Positions 52,312-61,820 of a DNA stretch of 64,000 nt are shown here, piece by piece. The stretch is from Anaerolineales bacterium UBA2181. Lineage in GTDB: Bacteria; Chloroflexota; Anaerolineae; Promineifilales; UBA4811. The notes below the pieces were generated by a model. That model was not told the origin of the DNA, searched no databases, and saw only the letters and a program-made list of their open reading frames with translations. Location: contig DCVT01000042.1 of assembly GCA_002328075.1 (NCBI GenBank), positions 62,001 to 126,000 of the forward strand, given 5' to 3'. A program made the position numbers and the translations under genes. Position 1 is the first letter of the stretch. The number at the start of each line of letters is the position of its first letter.

Positions 52312-53088
52312 ATGGAATTCGAGCATCTGATTCTGGAACGCGAAGCGGGCATCGGAACCATCACCTTTAACCGGCCGCAGGTTCGTAACGCCCTGAACGA
52401 GGCCGCCTGGCAAGAACTGGGGCGTGCCGTCGAACTGTTGGCGGCCGACCCGGCAGTTCACGTTGTTATTCTGACCGGCGCCGGCGACGAAGCATTCGTG
52501 GCCGGCGCCGACATCCAATGGCTGCACGACCGCAGTATGTTGTCCACGCTGGACGCAGTAGGCCAGCGGGTGCTGGCGGCGCTGGAGGGAATGGCCAAAC
52601 CGTCGATTGCGGCCGTCAACGGGTTTGCGCTGGGCGGCGGCTGTGAGGTGGCTCTGGCGTGCGATATGCGGATCGCCAGCGATCGAGCCAAGTTCGGCCA
52701 ACCCGAGGTGCGGTTGGGTCTGCTGCCGGGCGCCGGCGGTTGCCAACGCCTGACACGACTGGTAGGGGTTGCCAAGGCCAAGGAGCTGATCTTTACCGGT
52801 GACATCGTTGATGCTGTTGAGGCTGAACGGATCGGCATGGTTAACCGGATAGTGCCCCATGCCGATTTGCCCTCGGCGGCAAAGGATCTGGCGCGCAAGA
52901 TCATGCAGCGCGGGCCCCTGGCCGTGCGTTTGGCCAAGGTCGCCATCGATGCCGGCGTGAATCTTGGGCCGGGCGCAGGGTACCTGAGCGAGGTGTTGGG
53001 CCAGACGGTCCTGTTCGCCACCGAGGACCGCCTGGAGGGAACCGGTGCGTTTCTGGAAAAACGGCGCCCTGACTTCAGAGGCCGATGA
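52312..53088 (+). CDS. Enoyl-CoA hydratase (crotonase family)
   Basis: A 258-residue crotonase. Oxyanion-hole and catalytic residues are visible: AFVAGADIQWL, GGGCEVALACDMRIAS (first Glu) and FGQPEVRLGLLPGAGG (second Glu), so genuine hydratase activity is likely rather than an isomerase or hydrolase side branch. It hydrates the product of the acyl-CoA dehydrogenase. GGAGAGG precedes the ATG. Confidence 0.95.
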   Translation: MEFEHLILEREAGIGTITFNRPQVRNALNEAAWQELGRAVELLAADPAVHVVILTGAGDEAFVAGADIQWLHDRSMLSTLDAVGQRVLAALEGMAKPSIAAVNGFALGGGCEVALACDMRIASDRAKFGQPEVRLGLLPGAGGCQRLTRLVGVAKAKELIFTGDIVDAVEAERIGMVNRIVPHADLPSAAKDLARKIMQRGPLAVRLAKVAIDAGVNLGPGAGYLSEVLGQTVLFATEDRLEGTGAFLEKRRPDFRGR

Positions 53089-53089
53089 C

Positions 53090-54283
53090 ATGGCACCAGA
53101 CGACCAACCGTTGAGCGGTATTCGCATCCTGGACCTCTCCCGCGCCATGGCGGGGCCATTCTGTACTCAGTTGTTGGGGGACCTGGGTGCCCAGGTGGTC
53201 AAGGTCGAATCGCTGGACGGCGACGAGACTCGCCGATGGGGTCCCTTTTGGAACGGCGTGAGCTGCTACTTTCTTTCTGCCAACCGGAACAAGCGGAGCA
53301 TAGCGCTGGACCTCAAGCACCCAGAGGGCCTCGCCATTGCGTGTTCGCTGGCAGATCAGAGCGACGTGGTGGTGGAGAACTTTCGGCCGGGTACCGTCAA
53401 CCGACTGGGCCTGGACTATGAGACGTTGGCTGCCCGCAACCCGCGGCTGATCTACTGCAGCGTGTCCGGTTTCGGTCAGGACGGACCCCGAGCCCAGGAA
53501 GCAGCCTACGACGTCTTGATGCAGGGCTTCGCCGGACTACTGGGTCTCACGGGCATACCGGGAGGTCCGCCGGTCCGCGCTGGTCTGCCGGTGACCGACT
53601 ACGGCGCCGGGCTTTTCGCCACGACTGCGATACTCACTGCCCTCTACCGCCGTCAACTCGATGGCCAGGGACAAAAAGTCGAGACCTCGCTGTTAGAGGG
53701 GCAGCTGACCTGGTTGGGCTACTATATGATCGGGTACCTGGCCAACGGCGAAATCCCGCCGCGAATGGGCAGCGCCCATCCAAGTCTGACTCCCTACAAA
53801 GCGTACCGGGCGGGCGATGACTACTTTGTGCTGGCCGTGGGGAACGACGGTCAATGGAAACGGCTGTGCCAGGCGATCGATGCGCCGGAACTGGCGGACG
53901 ATCCAAGATTCGTCACCAACATAGATCGATTGGCTCATCGGGAAGAACAGGATGCCTTGCTGGAGGCGATCTTTGCGCGGTTCACTGCGGCCGAACTGAT
54001 ACAGCGTATCAACCGAGCCGGGGTTCCTGGCGGTCCGATCAACACAGTTGATCAGATCATTGCCGATCCACAAGTACAACACCTGGGAATGGTCCCTAAC
54101 GTTCCCCACCCGGACATCCCCGAACTGCAACTGGCCGGAATACCCATTCATCTTTCGCGGACCCCGGGCGCAATTCAGAGTTCACCGCCGCAACTGGGCG
54201 AGCACACGGACGAGATTCTGGATGAATTGGGTTATGCACACGAGGTGGTCGCACGTCTGCGCCAGGATAATGTGGTAGGCTGA
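53090..54283 (+). CDS. Type III (CaiB/BaiF) CoA-transferase
   Basis: A 397-residue family III CoA-transferase: PLSGIRILDLSRAMAGPFCTQLLGDLGAQVVKVE, NRNKRSIALDLKHPEG, VENFRPGTVNRLGLDYE, GQDGPRAQEAAYDVLMQGFAG and the catalytic Asp in LPVTDYGAG. It activates a carboxylic acid by moving CoA from another thioester. The ATG is directly after the hydratase stop; an in-frame ATG 15 codons earlier lies inside the hydratase gene. It would prime the operon's substrate acid. Which acid is unknown. Confidence 0.95.
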   Translation: MAPDDQPLSGIRILDLSRAMAGPFCTQLLGDLGAQVVKVESLDGDETRRWGPFWNGVSCYFLSANRNKRSIALDLKHPEGLAIACSLADQSDVVVENFRPGTVNRLGLDYETLAARNPRLIYCSVSGFGQDGPRAQEAAYDVLMQGFAGLLGLTGIPGGPPVRAGLPVTDYGAGLFATTAILTALYRRQLDGQGQKVETSLLEGQLTWLGYYMIGYLANGEIPPRMGSAHPSLTPYKAYRAGDDYFVLAVGNDGQWKRLCQAIDAPELADDPRFVTNIDRLAHREEQDALLEAIFARFTAAELIQRINRAGVPGGPINTVDQIIADPQVQHLGMVPNVPHPDIPELQLAGIPIHLSRTPGAIQSSPPQLGEHTDEILDELGYAHEVVARLRQDNVVG

Positions 54284-54379
54284 TCACGGCTGCCGGCCGA
54301 GGCACCAAGAGGCAGCGGACGCGGTCTCCGAGCGACCGCTACCTTGATGGGTGCTGCCGCTTGACCGAAAGGACACGAC

Positions 54380-55501
54380 ATGCGCGAATTCATCACCGGC
54401 GCTGAAGCCATCGGAAGGGCCGCTCTGGACGCCGGGTGCGACTTTTTCGCCGGGTACCCCATCACCCCGGCGACGCCGATCCTTTTGTACATGGTCAAGG
54501 AACTACCCAAAGTCGGAGGGGTTGCTTTTCAGGCCGAGGATGAGTTGGCATCCATTGGAATGTGCATCGGTGCTGCGCTCTCGGGCGCGCGGGTGCTGAC
54601 CGCTACCAGCGGGCCGGGCCTCAGCCTGTACAGCGAAAACATCGGGCTGGCAATCATGGCCGAGGTGCCCATGGTCATTGTCGATTGCCAGAGGCTGGGT
54701 CCGGCCACGGGAGCAGCCACTACCACGGGTGAGGGCGATGTTCAGTTCTTGCGCTGGGGAACATCTGGGGGATACCCGGTCATCGTACTGGCTCCCGCGG
54801 ACGCAGTGGACTGTTATAACCTGACGCGGCGAGCGTTTTACCTATCCGAACGGTTTCGGTTGCCGGTTTTCGTTGCCACGGACAAGGAGACGGTGGCGAC
54901 CCTTTCGGCGGTGGAGATGGACAGGTACTTGCATGAGCCGGTCCCGAAGAGAAACGTCGCCCCGGCCGATGCCGACCACGTTCCCTACCGCATCGGCCAC
55001 CCGGCCGAGGTGCCGGTCATGTCCCCCTTTGGTGGACCACACCTTGTCCGCGTGAGCGGCGCCTCGTACAACGAGCGCGGGTCCCGAGCCTGGCGCCCCG
55101 CCGAACTGGACCGGCTCAATCGGCACCTGGCGGCCAAGGTCGACCAGGCCGAAGACGAGATCGCGCTGGTCCGGGCTGATCTTCAACCCGGTGCGCGCAC
55201 GGTGGTTATCAGCTATGGCATCTCGAGCGGTTCCGTGGCCGAAGCCGTCCGACTGGTTCGTCGTGAGGGCGGAGAGGTCTCTGGGCTAACCGTCATCTCG
55301 CTCTGGCCGGTGCCAGAGCAAGCCATCCGTGACGCGATACGCGATGCCGACCGGGTTGTTGTGGTAGAGATGAACCTCGGGCAGTACCGGCGTGAGATCG
55401 AACGGCTGGCAACCGATCGGCAGCAGGTGGTCGGGGTGAACCGCGTTGACGGCGAACTCATCTCACCCGACCAGATCCTGGCGGAGGGAGGCATCCTGTG
55501 A
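54380..55501 (+). CDS. 2-oxoacid:ferredoxin oxidoreductase, alpha subunit
   Basis: A 373-residue alpha subunit: FITGAEAIGRAALDAGCDFFAGYPITPATPIL, FQAEDELASIGMCIGAALSGARVLTATSGPGLSLYSE, VDCQRLGPATG, and a C-terminal domain ending in GVNRVDGELISPDQIL. It pairs with the next gene to convert a 2-oxoacid, CoA and oxidised ferredoxin to acyl-CoA, CO2 and reduced ferredoxin. 2-Oxoglutarate or branched-chain 2-oxoacids are the likeliest substrates. No separate delta ferredoxin subunit gene is adjacent. GAAAGGA precedes the ATG. Confidence 0.92.
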   Translation: MREFITGAEAIGRAALDAGCDFFAGYPITPATPILLYMVKELPKVGGVAFQAEDELASIGMCIGAALSGARVLTATSGPGLSLYSENIGLAIMAEVPMVIVDCQRLGPATGAATTTGEGDVQFLRWGTSGGYPVIVLAPADAVDCYNLTRRAFYLSERFRLPVFVATDKETVATLSAVEMDRYLHEPVPKRNVAPADADHVPYRIGHPAEVPVMSPFGGPHLVRVSGASYNERGSRAWRPAELDRLNRHLAAKVDQAEDEIALVRADLQPGARTVVISYGISSGSVAEAVRLVRREGGEVSGLTVISLWPVPEQAIRDAIRDADRVVVVEMNLGQYRREIERLATDRQQVVGVNRVDGELISPDQILAEGGIL

Positions 55502-56829
55502 CCCGCTGGACAAGTTACATCGACGAATCGCGCAAGCCGTACCCCTTCTGCCCCGGCTGCGGTCACGGTCTGATCCTGGATCAGATCAACGCTGCGCTGG
55601 TCAAACTGCAAATCGATCCTCGCACTATCGTTGTGGTGCTGGACATCGGGTGCGTCTCGCTCTGCCGCGAGTTCCTGACGACCAACTGGATGCTGGGACT
55701 CCACGGCCGGTCGGTCACGTATGCTTCAGGGATCAAATTGGCCAACCCCAACCTCAAGGTGTTCGTGTTGACCGGAGATGGCGGGGTGGGTATTGGCGGC
55801 AACCACGTCATCAACGCCGCCCGGCGCAACATGGGCATCACGGTGGTGCTCTTTAACAACCTCAACTTTGGCATGACCGGAGGCGAGCATTCGGTCACCA
55901 CGCCGCCCGATTCCATCACATCCACAACCGAGTACGGTCATCTGGAACAACCGCTGGATGTGTGCGCCACCGTGGCCGCCAACGGCGCCAGCTACGTTGC
56001 CCGCACCACCACCTTTGATGAGAACCTTTCCGATCTGATAGCGGCCGGTATCGCCAATGAAGGCTTTTCCCTGGTGGATGTGTGGGAATTCTGCACCGCC
56101 TATTATGTGCCGAACAACCGATATGGCCGCAGGCAGATGGAAGCGATGTTGGAGAGGCTAGAGTTCCGGACCGGGGTGTTGCGCAGTTCGCCTCGGCCGG
56201 AGTACAGCCGCGCATATCGACAAGCAGTGGCCGGCGAGGCCGGTCGCCCGACCAGGCCCCCTCAGCCCATCGAGGCCCGGTATACCAGCCGGCTATCCCG
56301 ACGGGTGGCGTGTGTGATCTCGGGTGCTGCCGGGAAAAAGATCAACACCGCCGCAGCGCTTCTCGGTAGGGCGGCCGTCGGCGCTGGCCTGTGGGCGACC
56401 CAACGCAGCGACTACCCGGTGACGGTCAAGACCGGATACTCGATTTCGGAGGTCGTCCTGAGCCCAGAACGCGTCTGCTATTCCGGGGTGACCAAACCAG
56501 ACCTCCTGGTAGTCCTGTTCCCGGAGGGGTTGGCCCGCGCCCGCCCGCACCTTGACACCCTTACCCCGGCGGATACACTTTACCTGGATTCAAGGCTGGC
56601 GCCGGTCCAGACCGCAGCCCGGCAGGTGTTGTTGGATTTCGGACAGACCGGCGCTTTCGTACGGAAACAGGAGTACTGGGCGACCATGGCCGTGGCGGCC
56701 GTCCTGCGGGACCGACACCTTTTTCCGTTGGAGGCGCTAGAGGACGCCATTCGCAACCAATCTAGCTACGCGGAGGAAAACCTGGCGGCGGTCGCTGCCA
56801 GTGAGGGCCTGATCAAATCATCAACATGA
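55498..56829 (+). CDS. 2-oxoacid:ferredoxin oxidoreductase, beta-gamma fusion
   Basis: A 443-residue protein. Residues 1 to about 255 form the ThDP-binding beta subunit (FCPGCGHGLILDQIN, VTYASGIKLANPNLKVFVLTGDGGVGIGGNHVINAARRN, NNLNFGMTGGEHSVTTPPDSI). Residues about 260-440 resemble the gamma subunit (RRVACVISGAAGKKINTAAALLGRAAVGAG, SISEVVLSPE, PDLLVVLFPEG). Beta and gamma are usually separate or gamma is fused to alpha. GTG start overlaps the alpha stop (GTGA), so the pair is translationally coupled. Confidence 0.9.
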   Translation: MTRWTSYIDESRKPYPFCPGCGHGLILDQINAALVKLQIDPRTIVVVLDIGCVSLCREFLTTNWMLGLHGRSVTYASGIKLANPNLKVFVLTGDGGVGIGGNHVINAARRNMGITVVLFNNLNFGMTGGEHSVTTPPDSITSTTEYGHLEQPLDVCATVAANGASYVARTTTFDENLSDLIAAGIANEGFSLVDVWEFCTAYYVPNNRYGRRQMEAMLERLEFRTGVLRSSPRPEYSRAYRQAVAGEAGRPTRPPQPIEARYTSRLSRRVACVISGAAGKKINTAAALLGRAAVGAGLWATQRSDYPVTVKTGYSISEVVLSPERVCYSGVTKPDLLVVLFPEGLARARPHLDTLTPADTLYLDSRLAPVQTAARQVLLDFGQTGAFVRKQEYWATMAVAAVLRDRHLFPLEALEDAIRNQSSYAEENLAAVAASEGLIKSST

Positions 56830-56850
56830 GTCAATGGAACGAGAGGAACT

Positions 56851-58050
56851 ATGGATTTCCGTTTATCCGAAGAACACAGAATGGTCGAAAAGATGGTGTA
56901 CGACTTTGCACGGGAGCAGATTGTACCCATCATCAAAGAGCATGATCGGACCCATACCTATCCGCACGAACTGGTCCCCCAGATGGCGAAGCTGGGGTTC
57001 CTGGGTATCTGTCTCCCATGTCGCTACGACGGCGCCGGGATGGATTACCTTTCGCTGGGTATCGTCTCCGAGGGGGTAGAGTTCGGCGACTCGTCCTGCC
57101 GTGAGACCATCGCCGTGCACCTGGGGCTCCACGCGTTGCCCATTTTCCAGTGGGGGACCGAAGAGCAGAAGGCCGAACACCTGCCGCCGCTGGCCCGGGG
57201 CGATTACCTGGCTTGTTTCGGACTCACCGAGCCCAACGCGGGCTCTGACGTGGGCGGTCTGCTGAGCACTGCCCGGCGCGACGGGAGCGACTATATCCTG
57301 AACGGCGAAAAGATGTGGATCACCCTGGCCGATGTGGCCGAGCGTTTCCTCGTTTTCGCCAAAACCGACCCCGGCCGGGGTGCACGCGGCATCACCGCCT
57401 TTATCCTGGAGCGCGGGTGGCAGGGTCTGACCACCGGGACCATCGAGGGCAAGATGGGGGTCCACGCCAGCAACACGGGCTGGATCAGCATGTCAGACGT
57501 CCGTGTTCCCGTCAGTCACCGGCTGGGCGAAGAGGGCGAAGGGTTCAAGATCGCCATGAGCGCGCTGGACAACGCTCGCTACACAGTGGCGGCCGGGGCC
57601 AATGGCGTCATCAAGGCCTGCATGGAGGCATCCATCCTCTACGCCAAGGAGCGGACCACCTTTGGCCGGCCGATTGCCGAATACCAACTGGTCCAGCAGA
57701 TGATTGCCAACATGCAGATGAGTCTGGACGTGGGCCAACTGCTGGTGTGGAAGGCGGGCTGGCTGAAAAACCTGGGCATTCGCAACACCCGGGAGACCAG
57801 CATGGCGAAATGGTACTGCACCGACGCGGCCCGGCGCTCGGCCGACGATGCGGTGCAGATTCATGGCGCCTATGGCTATTCCGATGAGTATATTGTGGAG
57901 CGACACCTGCGCAATACCAAGAGCGCCGTGATCTATGAGGGAACTTCGCAAATCCATACCCTGGTGCAAGCAGCCTATGCACTGGGCGAACGGGTTGACC
58001 GGCCGATGCGCTGCGAGCTGCCGGCGTACGACCCGGAACTTTGGGGCTAG
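56851..58050 (+). CDS. Acyl-CoA dehydrogenase (second)
   Basis: A 399-residue acyl-CoA dehydrogenase distinct from the one at 50266: FRLSEEHRMVEKMVYDFAREQIVPIIKEHDR, FGLTEPNAGSDVGGLLSTARR, KMGVHASNTGWISMSDVRVP, FGRPIAEYQLVQQMIANMQ and VQIHGAYGYSDEYIVERHLRNTKSAVIYEGTSQIHTLVQ with the catalytic Glu. GAGAGGAA precedes the ATG. It ends the operon. Two dehydrogenases in one operon suggest acyl-CoAs of different length or branching. Confidence 0.95.
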   Translation: MDFRLSEEHRMVEKMVYDFAREQIVPIIKEHDRTHTYPHELVPQMAKLGFLGICLPCRYDGAGMDYLSLGIVSEGVEFGDSSCRETIAVHLGLHALPIFQWGTEEQKAEHLPPLARGDYLACFGLTEPNAGSDVGGLLSTARRDGSDYILNGEKMWITLADVAERFLVFAKTDPGRGARGITAFILERGWQGLTTGTIEGKMGVHASNTGWISMSDVRVPVSHRLGEEGEGFKIAMSALDNARYTVAAGANGVIKACMEASILYAKERTTFGRPIAEYQLVQQMIANMQMSLDVGQLLVWKAGWLKNLGIRNTRETSMAKWYCTDAARRSADDAVQIHGAYGYSDEYIVERHLRNTKSAVIYEGTSQIHTLVQAAYALGERVDRPMRCELPAYDPELWG

Positions 58051-58103
58051 CGATACAGCGGCCGCAACCGGGGACCGGGCAATCCGCTAATCGTCCTCCG
58101 TTG

Positions 58104-58241
58104 GCCGGGGATCGGCAGATCCCGGCCGGGGCCGGGGATTTGGCAATCCCCCGGGAGCACGGAGTACTCTGCTTGCCGGGGAGCGGCAGATCCCGGCCGG
58201 TACGGGGCAAAGCCGCGGCCGGAGATGGGGTCAATCCCCCC
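58104..58241. repeat. Cluster of short GC-rich hairpin repeats
   Basis: Four degenerate copies of a small inverted repeat lie between the convergent acyl-CoA dehydrogenase and RCC1 genes. Copies start at 58104 (GGGATC-GGCA-GATCCC core), 58131 (GGGGATT-TGGC-AATCCCC core), 58175 (one mismatch) and about 58225. They are spaced unevenly with CGGCCGG flanks. The 58131 copy shares a 19-base identical run with the copy at 61821. They may form a terminator-like structure for both genes. Confidence 0.75.
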
Positions 58242-58255
58242 TTGGCGTGCATCCA

Positions 58256-61200
58256 TCAGCGGCGCTTCACCATGAGCGGCAGGAACACCCGGCAGGACGA
58301 GCACTCGTACACCTCGATTTGAGCTGCTGCGGAGGTTGTGCTGCCATAGTACTCGGCCGTCGTCTGAATCTGCCACTCGCCTATCTCGATCGCTCCACCC
58401 AGGCTGGGCGCCAGGTCAGCAGGGCGCAAGGACGCTGAATACCTGGCCCCATCCCACACCAGCGGCGCGATGACCGCGCCGCCGGGCGTGGCCACCCGCG
58501 CGTGCGCCACTGCGTCCATGACTGGGGTTCCCCGTTCATGGACGATGGCGGTGATGGTCAGCGGTTCTGACGACAGCACGTGGGTGGGGGTGACGTTCAG
58601 CGTCATGGTCAACGGTGGGGTGACGAACAAGCGCGCGGTGGTGCGGGCCGGGTCGTAGCCTGGGTGGCTGCCGACCAGCTCCAACTGGTAGCTGCCCACT
58701 GGCCAACCGGCTGGCAGGCTGATGACCTGGCGGTAGTAGCCACAGGCTGCGCAGTGGGCCAGATGCGTGGTCAAAGAGTAACCGGCCGTGGGGGTGGGAT
58801 AGAGCGTGGCGGTGATGGCGGCGGTGATGACCGGCTGCCAATACTCTCCCAACGCTGACGCAGTGACAGTCAACGTCTGGCCTGGTATCGCAGTCGCCGC
58901 CGGGCATCCGTCCAGCAGCACCAGGTCTGGCAGGGTCCCCGGTTGGTTCACGAGCAGCGGCTGTTCAGCGACGGCAAACAGCTCCCCGCTCTGCGCGCTG
59001 ACCCGCAGCGGAATGCCGGATGCCGCGATCAGCGGCGTCAGTGTCCAGGTGAGGGTGATGGCCTGCCCCGGGTTCAGACCGGTGATGGACTGAAACGGGG
59101 GACTCACCTGGAAGAGCGTCGTCGTGGAGTCCAGAAAGGCGCTGATGGCAACAGTTGCTGTCAAGATGTCCAGGGGAAGGGTGGTGCTGTTGACGATGCC
59201 GGCCGCCAGTGCAAACGGCACCGTGCGGGTGACCAGCGTGGGAGCTTGAAGGTGGATTTGGATGGCTTCCAGCGCCGCCGCTCGTGCGCGATGGCCAGTT
59301 GGGCCGTACCTGAAGGTCACATCCTGCACACACGACAGGTCGGGGCGCTGGCCCGGCAAGAGCGCTCGCTCTTGGCTGCTCTCCCTCAGACAGGTGGGGC
59401 ATTCCACCGGGGCAGCGTAGCACGAGGCAACGCACTGGTACTTTTGATCAGACCAGATGGCAGCGGATGATAGCGGGAATAGATCGGCCCAGGCTTCCTT
59501 TACCACGACTCCCGTGCTCTGATAGAACCCTTCACCAAAGGCCTGGCCCAACATGGAATCCGCCTGCCTCCAGCCGTGGCTTCCGGCGTACACCTCTGCC
59601 CAGGCATGCCCTACGACGGAGTCGAACCAGAAGGGACGCGGCTCGACAAAGGTGCCATCGGCGACCCGGCTCGGAAGACCCAGGGCGCGCAGCAAGCCAA
59701 CGGTCAGGTCGGCATAGTCGCGGCACACCCCGATGTTCCTGTCCCGGGTGGCCAGCAATGTGATGTCCGACTGCCGGTTTTTCCAGATATCCTGATAGCG
59801 GAACTCGATGTGGACCCGATTCACCAGATTTCGGATCGCCTGCACCTCCGTGTCGGGGTCTCTATCATTGCTCGGCGGGGTACTCCTGTCAGGCGCTCCG
59901 GCTGCATATTGAGCGTACCGGCGGATCTCAAAGCTGTCGGGGTTGTGCAGGCACGAACCCGACTTGAGCGCCTCATGACCGGCGACGTTGAAGGTTAGTG
60001 CGGGGACATGAATGGGGATGATCCACTGCCCGGCCGTCGTGCGTAGCCCGAGCCATGTGTTGCTCGCCAGCGAATTGCGCCTTGACGGATCCACATTGCT
60101 CACATGGATCCAAAAGTCGGCATAGCTGGTTTGGCCCGGCGGCACGGTGGCTGGCGTCAGGGTGACCGGCTGATTGGTGGTGAGCCAGGATGTTCCCCGG
60201 TAGATGCTGACCTGGGGCCGGCCGCCGGACTCGATTGCCCCGGTCACATGGACGGTGGCGTTCTCCAGCGTGTGGGTGCCCAAGTTGCGGAAAGGCAATC
60301 GCAGGTGAAGGTGATCGCCAGGCGATATACGGCCGTCTGCCTCGTCCAGCATAACAGCCGCGGCCGGGAGATAGAGCGGTCCCAGGTAAACCAGGCCGGC
60401 GCTTGGGGCTGTTCCTCCCGTCACGACTTGCACGGGCGTGTTGTGACTGTTGTTGGTACCGTCTCCCAACTGGCCTCGCGTGTTGAGACCCCAGCACATG
60501 ACCCCACCGGTTTCTGTCAGCGCGCATGTGTGACCTTCGCCCGGATCGGCGCCCGGTCCCGCTGCCACGGCCAGTACGTTGTTGTCCAACCCGACCACCC
60601 CCACCGGCGCGCTCTGGGAGCTGTAGGTGCTGTCGCCCAACTGGCCGGTCCAGTTGTAGCCCCAGCACCTGACCCCGCTGGTGTCGGTCAGGGCGCAGGT
60701 GTGACCATCGCCTGTCACTACGGCCCGCGCCCCGCTGCTGTGGCCGACTACGTCCACCGGAGTGCTCTGCTCGACGCTGGTAGCGCCGTTTCCTAGTTGG
60801 CCGCCTCCGTTGTTGCCCCAACATCGGATCCCGTCGCTGACGGTCAGGGCGCAGGTGTGATACCCGCCCGTCGCCACCACCCGCACGCCGCTCCCCAGGC
60901 CCACCACATCCACCGCTGTAAGGCGTTGTACCAGCGTGCCGTCGCCGAGCTGGCCGTAATCATTGTATCCCCAACATTTGACCCCGCCCGTTTCGGTTAG
61001 GGCGCAGGTATGAAATCCGCCGGCGGAGATGGCTTGGATCCCGTTTGCCAGCCCCACCGCCGACGTTGGCGTGGAGCGGTTGTTATACGTGCCGTCGCCC
61101 AGTTGGCCGGATCTGTTATCACCCCAGCACCTGCCCCCCCCGGCCGCCGTGACCGCGCAGGTGTGCCATCGCTCGGCGGTGACGGCCAGGACCCCACTGC

Positions 61201-61699
61201 CGTCACCCAGCCCTACAACCTCCACCGGTGTGTTGCGATGCGTGTTGGTCCCGTCGCCCAGTTGGCCGTACGTGTTTGCCCCCCAGCACCTGACCCCGCC
61301 GGCGGCTGTCAGCACGCAAGAATGCTCGCCGCCAGTGGCCATTGCCAGGACTCCGTTCATTAGGCCTGCCACGTCCACCGGCTCACGGCGGTCAACCCAG
61401 GTTCCGTCGCCCAGTTGGCCCACGCTGTTCCATCCCCAGCACTTGACGCCGCCGATTACGGTGAGGGCGCAAGTGTGCTGACCGCCGGCCGCGATCCCGC
61501 TGATGCCCAGGAGGGGCGGCGCAGCGAGCGATGCCAGCGAGTACACGTCGGTTGGCCCGCGCGGGTCAGGGGGGGCTGGCTCCGCTGCCAGGCCGGCAAA
61601 AGTCGGCCGTGCCGGAGCGGCGGCCGGCAGGAGCAGCAGCAGAACCAGCGTCAGATTGACCAGGCGAGATGTTGTCCGCGGTAACCAATGCGCCTCCAC
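58256..61699 (-). CDS. Secreted RCC1-repeat / transglutaminase-like exoprotein
   Basis: A 1147-residue exported protein. A signal peptide (about 1-30, LVNLTLVLLLLLPAAAPA) is followed at about 66-425 by seven RCC1-type repeats, each with HTCALT, CWG and GQLGDGT motifs, enough for one seven-bladed propeller. A linker domain of about 180 residues (LPFRNLGTHTLENATVHV) comes next. A transglutaminase-like domain then carries Cys about 658 (NIGVCRDYADLTVGLLRALGLPSR), His about 698 (VGHAWAEVYAG) and Asp about 712 (WRQADSM), a complete triad. The rest is beta-rich domains ending VFLPLMVKRR, resembling Chloroflexota C-terminal export tails. GTG start with an AGGAA site. Function: probably extracellular binding plus protease or cross-linking activity, substrate unknown. 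Confidence 0.85.
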   Translation of the reverse strand: MEAHWLPRTTSRLVNLTLVLLLLLPAAAPARPTFAGLAAEPAPPDPRGPTDVYSLASLAAPPLLGISGIAAGGQHTCALTVIGGVKCWGWNSVGQLGDGTWVDRREPVDVAGLMNGVLAMATGGEHSCVLTAAGGVRCWGANTYGQLGDGTNTHRNTPVEVVGLGDGSGVLAVTAERWHTCAVTAAGGGRCWGDNRSGQLGDGTYNNRSTPTSAVGLANGIQAISAGGFHTCALTETGGVKCWGYNDYGQLGDGTLVQRLTAVDVVGLGSGVRVVATGGYHTCALTVSDGIRCWGNNGGGQLGNGATSVEQSTPVDVVGHSSGARAVVTGDGHTCALTDTSGVRCWGYNWTGQLGDSTYSSQSAPVGVVGLDNNVLAVAAGPGADPGEGHTCALTETGGVMCWGLNTRGQLGDGTNNSHNTPVQVVTGGTAPSAGLVYLGPLYLPAAAVMLDEADGRISPGDHLHLRLPFRNLGTHTLENATVHVTGAIESGGRPQVSIYRGTSWLTTNQPVTLTPATVPPGQTSYADFWIHVSNVDPSRRNSLASNTWLGLRTTAGQWIIPIHVPALTFNVAGHEALKSGSCLHNPDSFEIRRYAQYAAGAPDRSTPPSNDRDPDTEVQAIRNLVNRVHIEFRYQDIWKNRQSDITLLATRDRNIGVCRDYADLTVGLLRALGLPSRVADGTFVEPRPFWFDSVVGHAWAEVYAGSHGWRQADSMLGQAFGEGFYQSTGVVVKEAWADLFPLSSAAIWSDQKYQCVASCYAAPVECPTCLRESSQERALLPGQRPDLSCVQDVTFRYGPTGHRARAAALEAIQIHLQAPTLVTRTVPFALAAGIVNSTTLPLDILTATVAISAFLDSTTTLFQVSPPFQSITGLNPGQAITLTWTLTPLIAASGIPLRVSAQSGELFAVAEQPLLVNQPGTLPDLVLLDGCPAATAIPGQTLTVTASALGEYWQPVITAAITATLYPTPTAGYSLTTHLAHCAACGYYRQVISLPAGWPVGSYQLELVGSHPGYDPARTTARLFVTPPLTMTLNVTPTHVLSSEPLTITAIVHERGTPVMDAVAHARVATPGGAVIAPLVWDGARYSASLRPADLAPSLGGAIEIGEWQIQTTAEYYGSTTSAAAQIEVYECSSCRVFLPLMVKRR

Positions 61700-61820
61700 A
61701 GCTTCCTCTCTTCATCCAGTCCGTTGCCTCAATCCCGAGCACATTGTAAATCGGTGTCCCTGATGGGTCAACTGGGTGCAAGGAATCTGCAATCGAACCC
61801 GACCGGTGGGAGGTATGGAT

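Noticed and set aside
58104..58241. CRISPR array
   Set aside because: The repeats are short, degenerate hairpins with irregular spacing and no distinct unique spacers; no cas genes are nearby.
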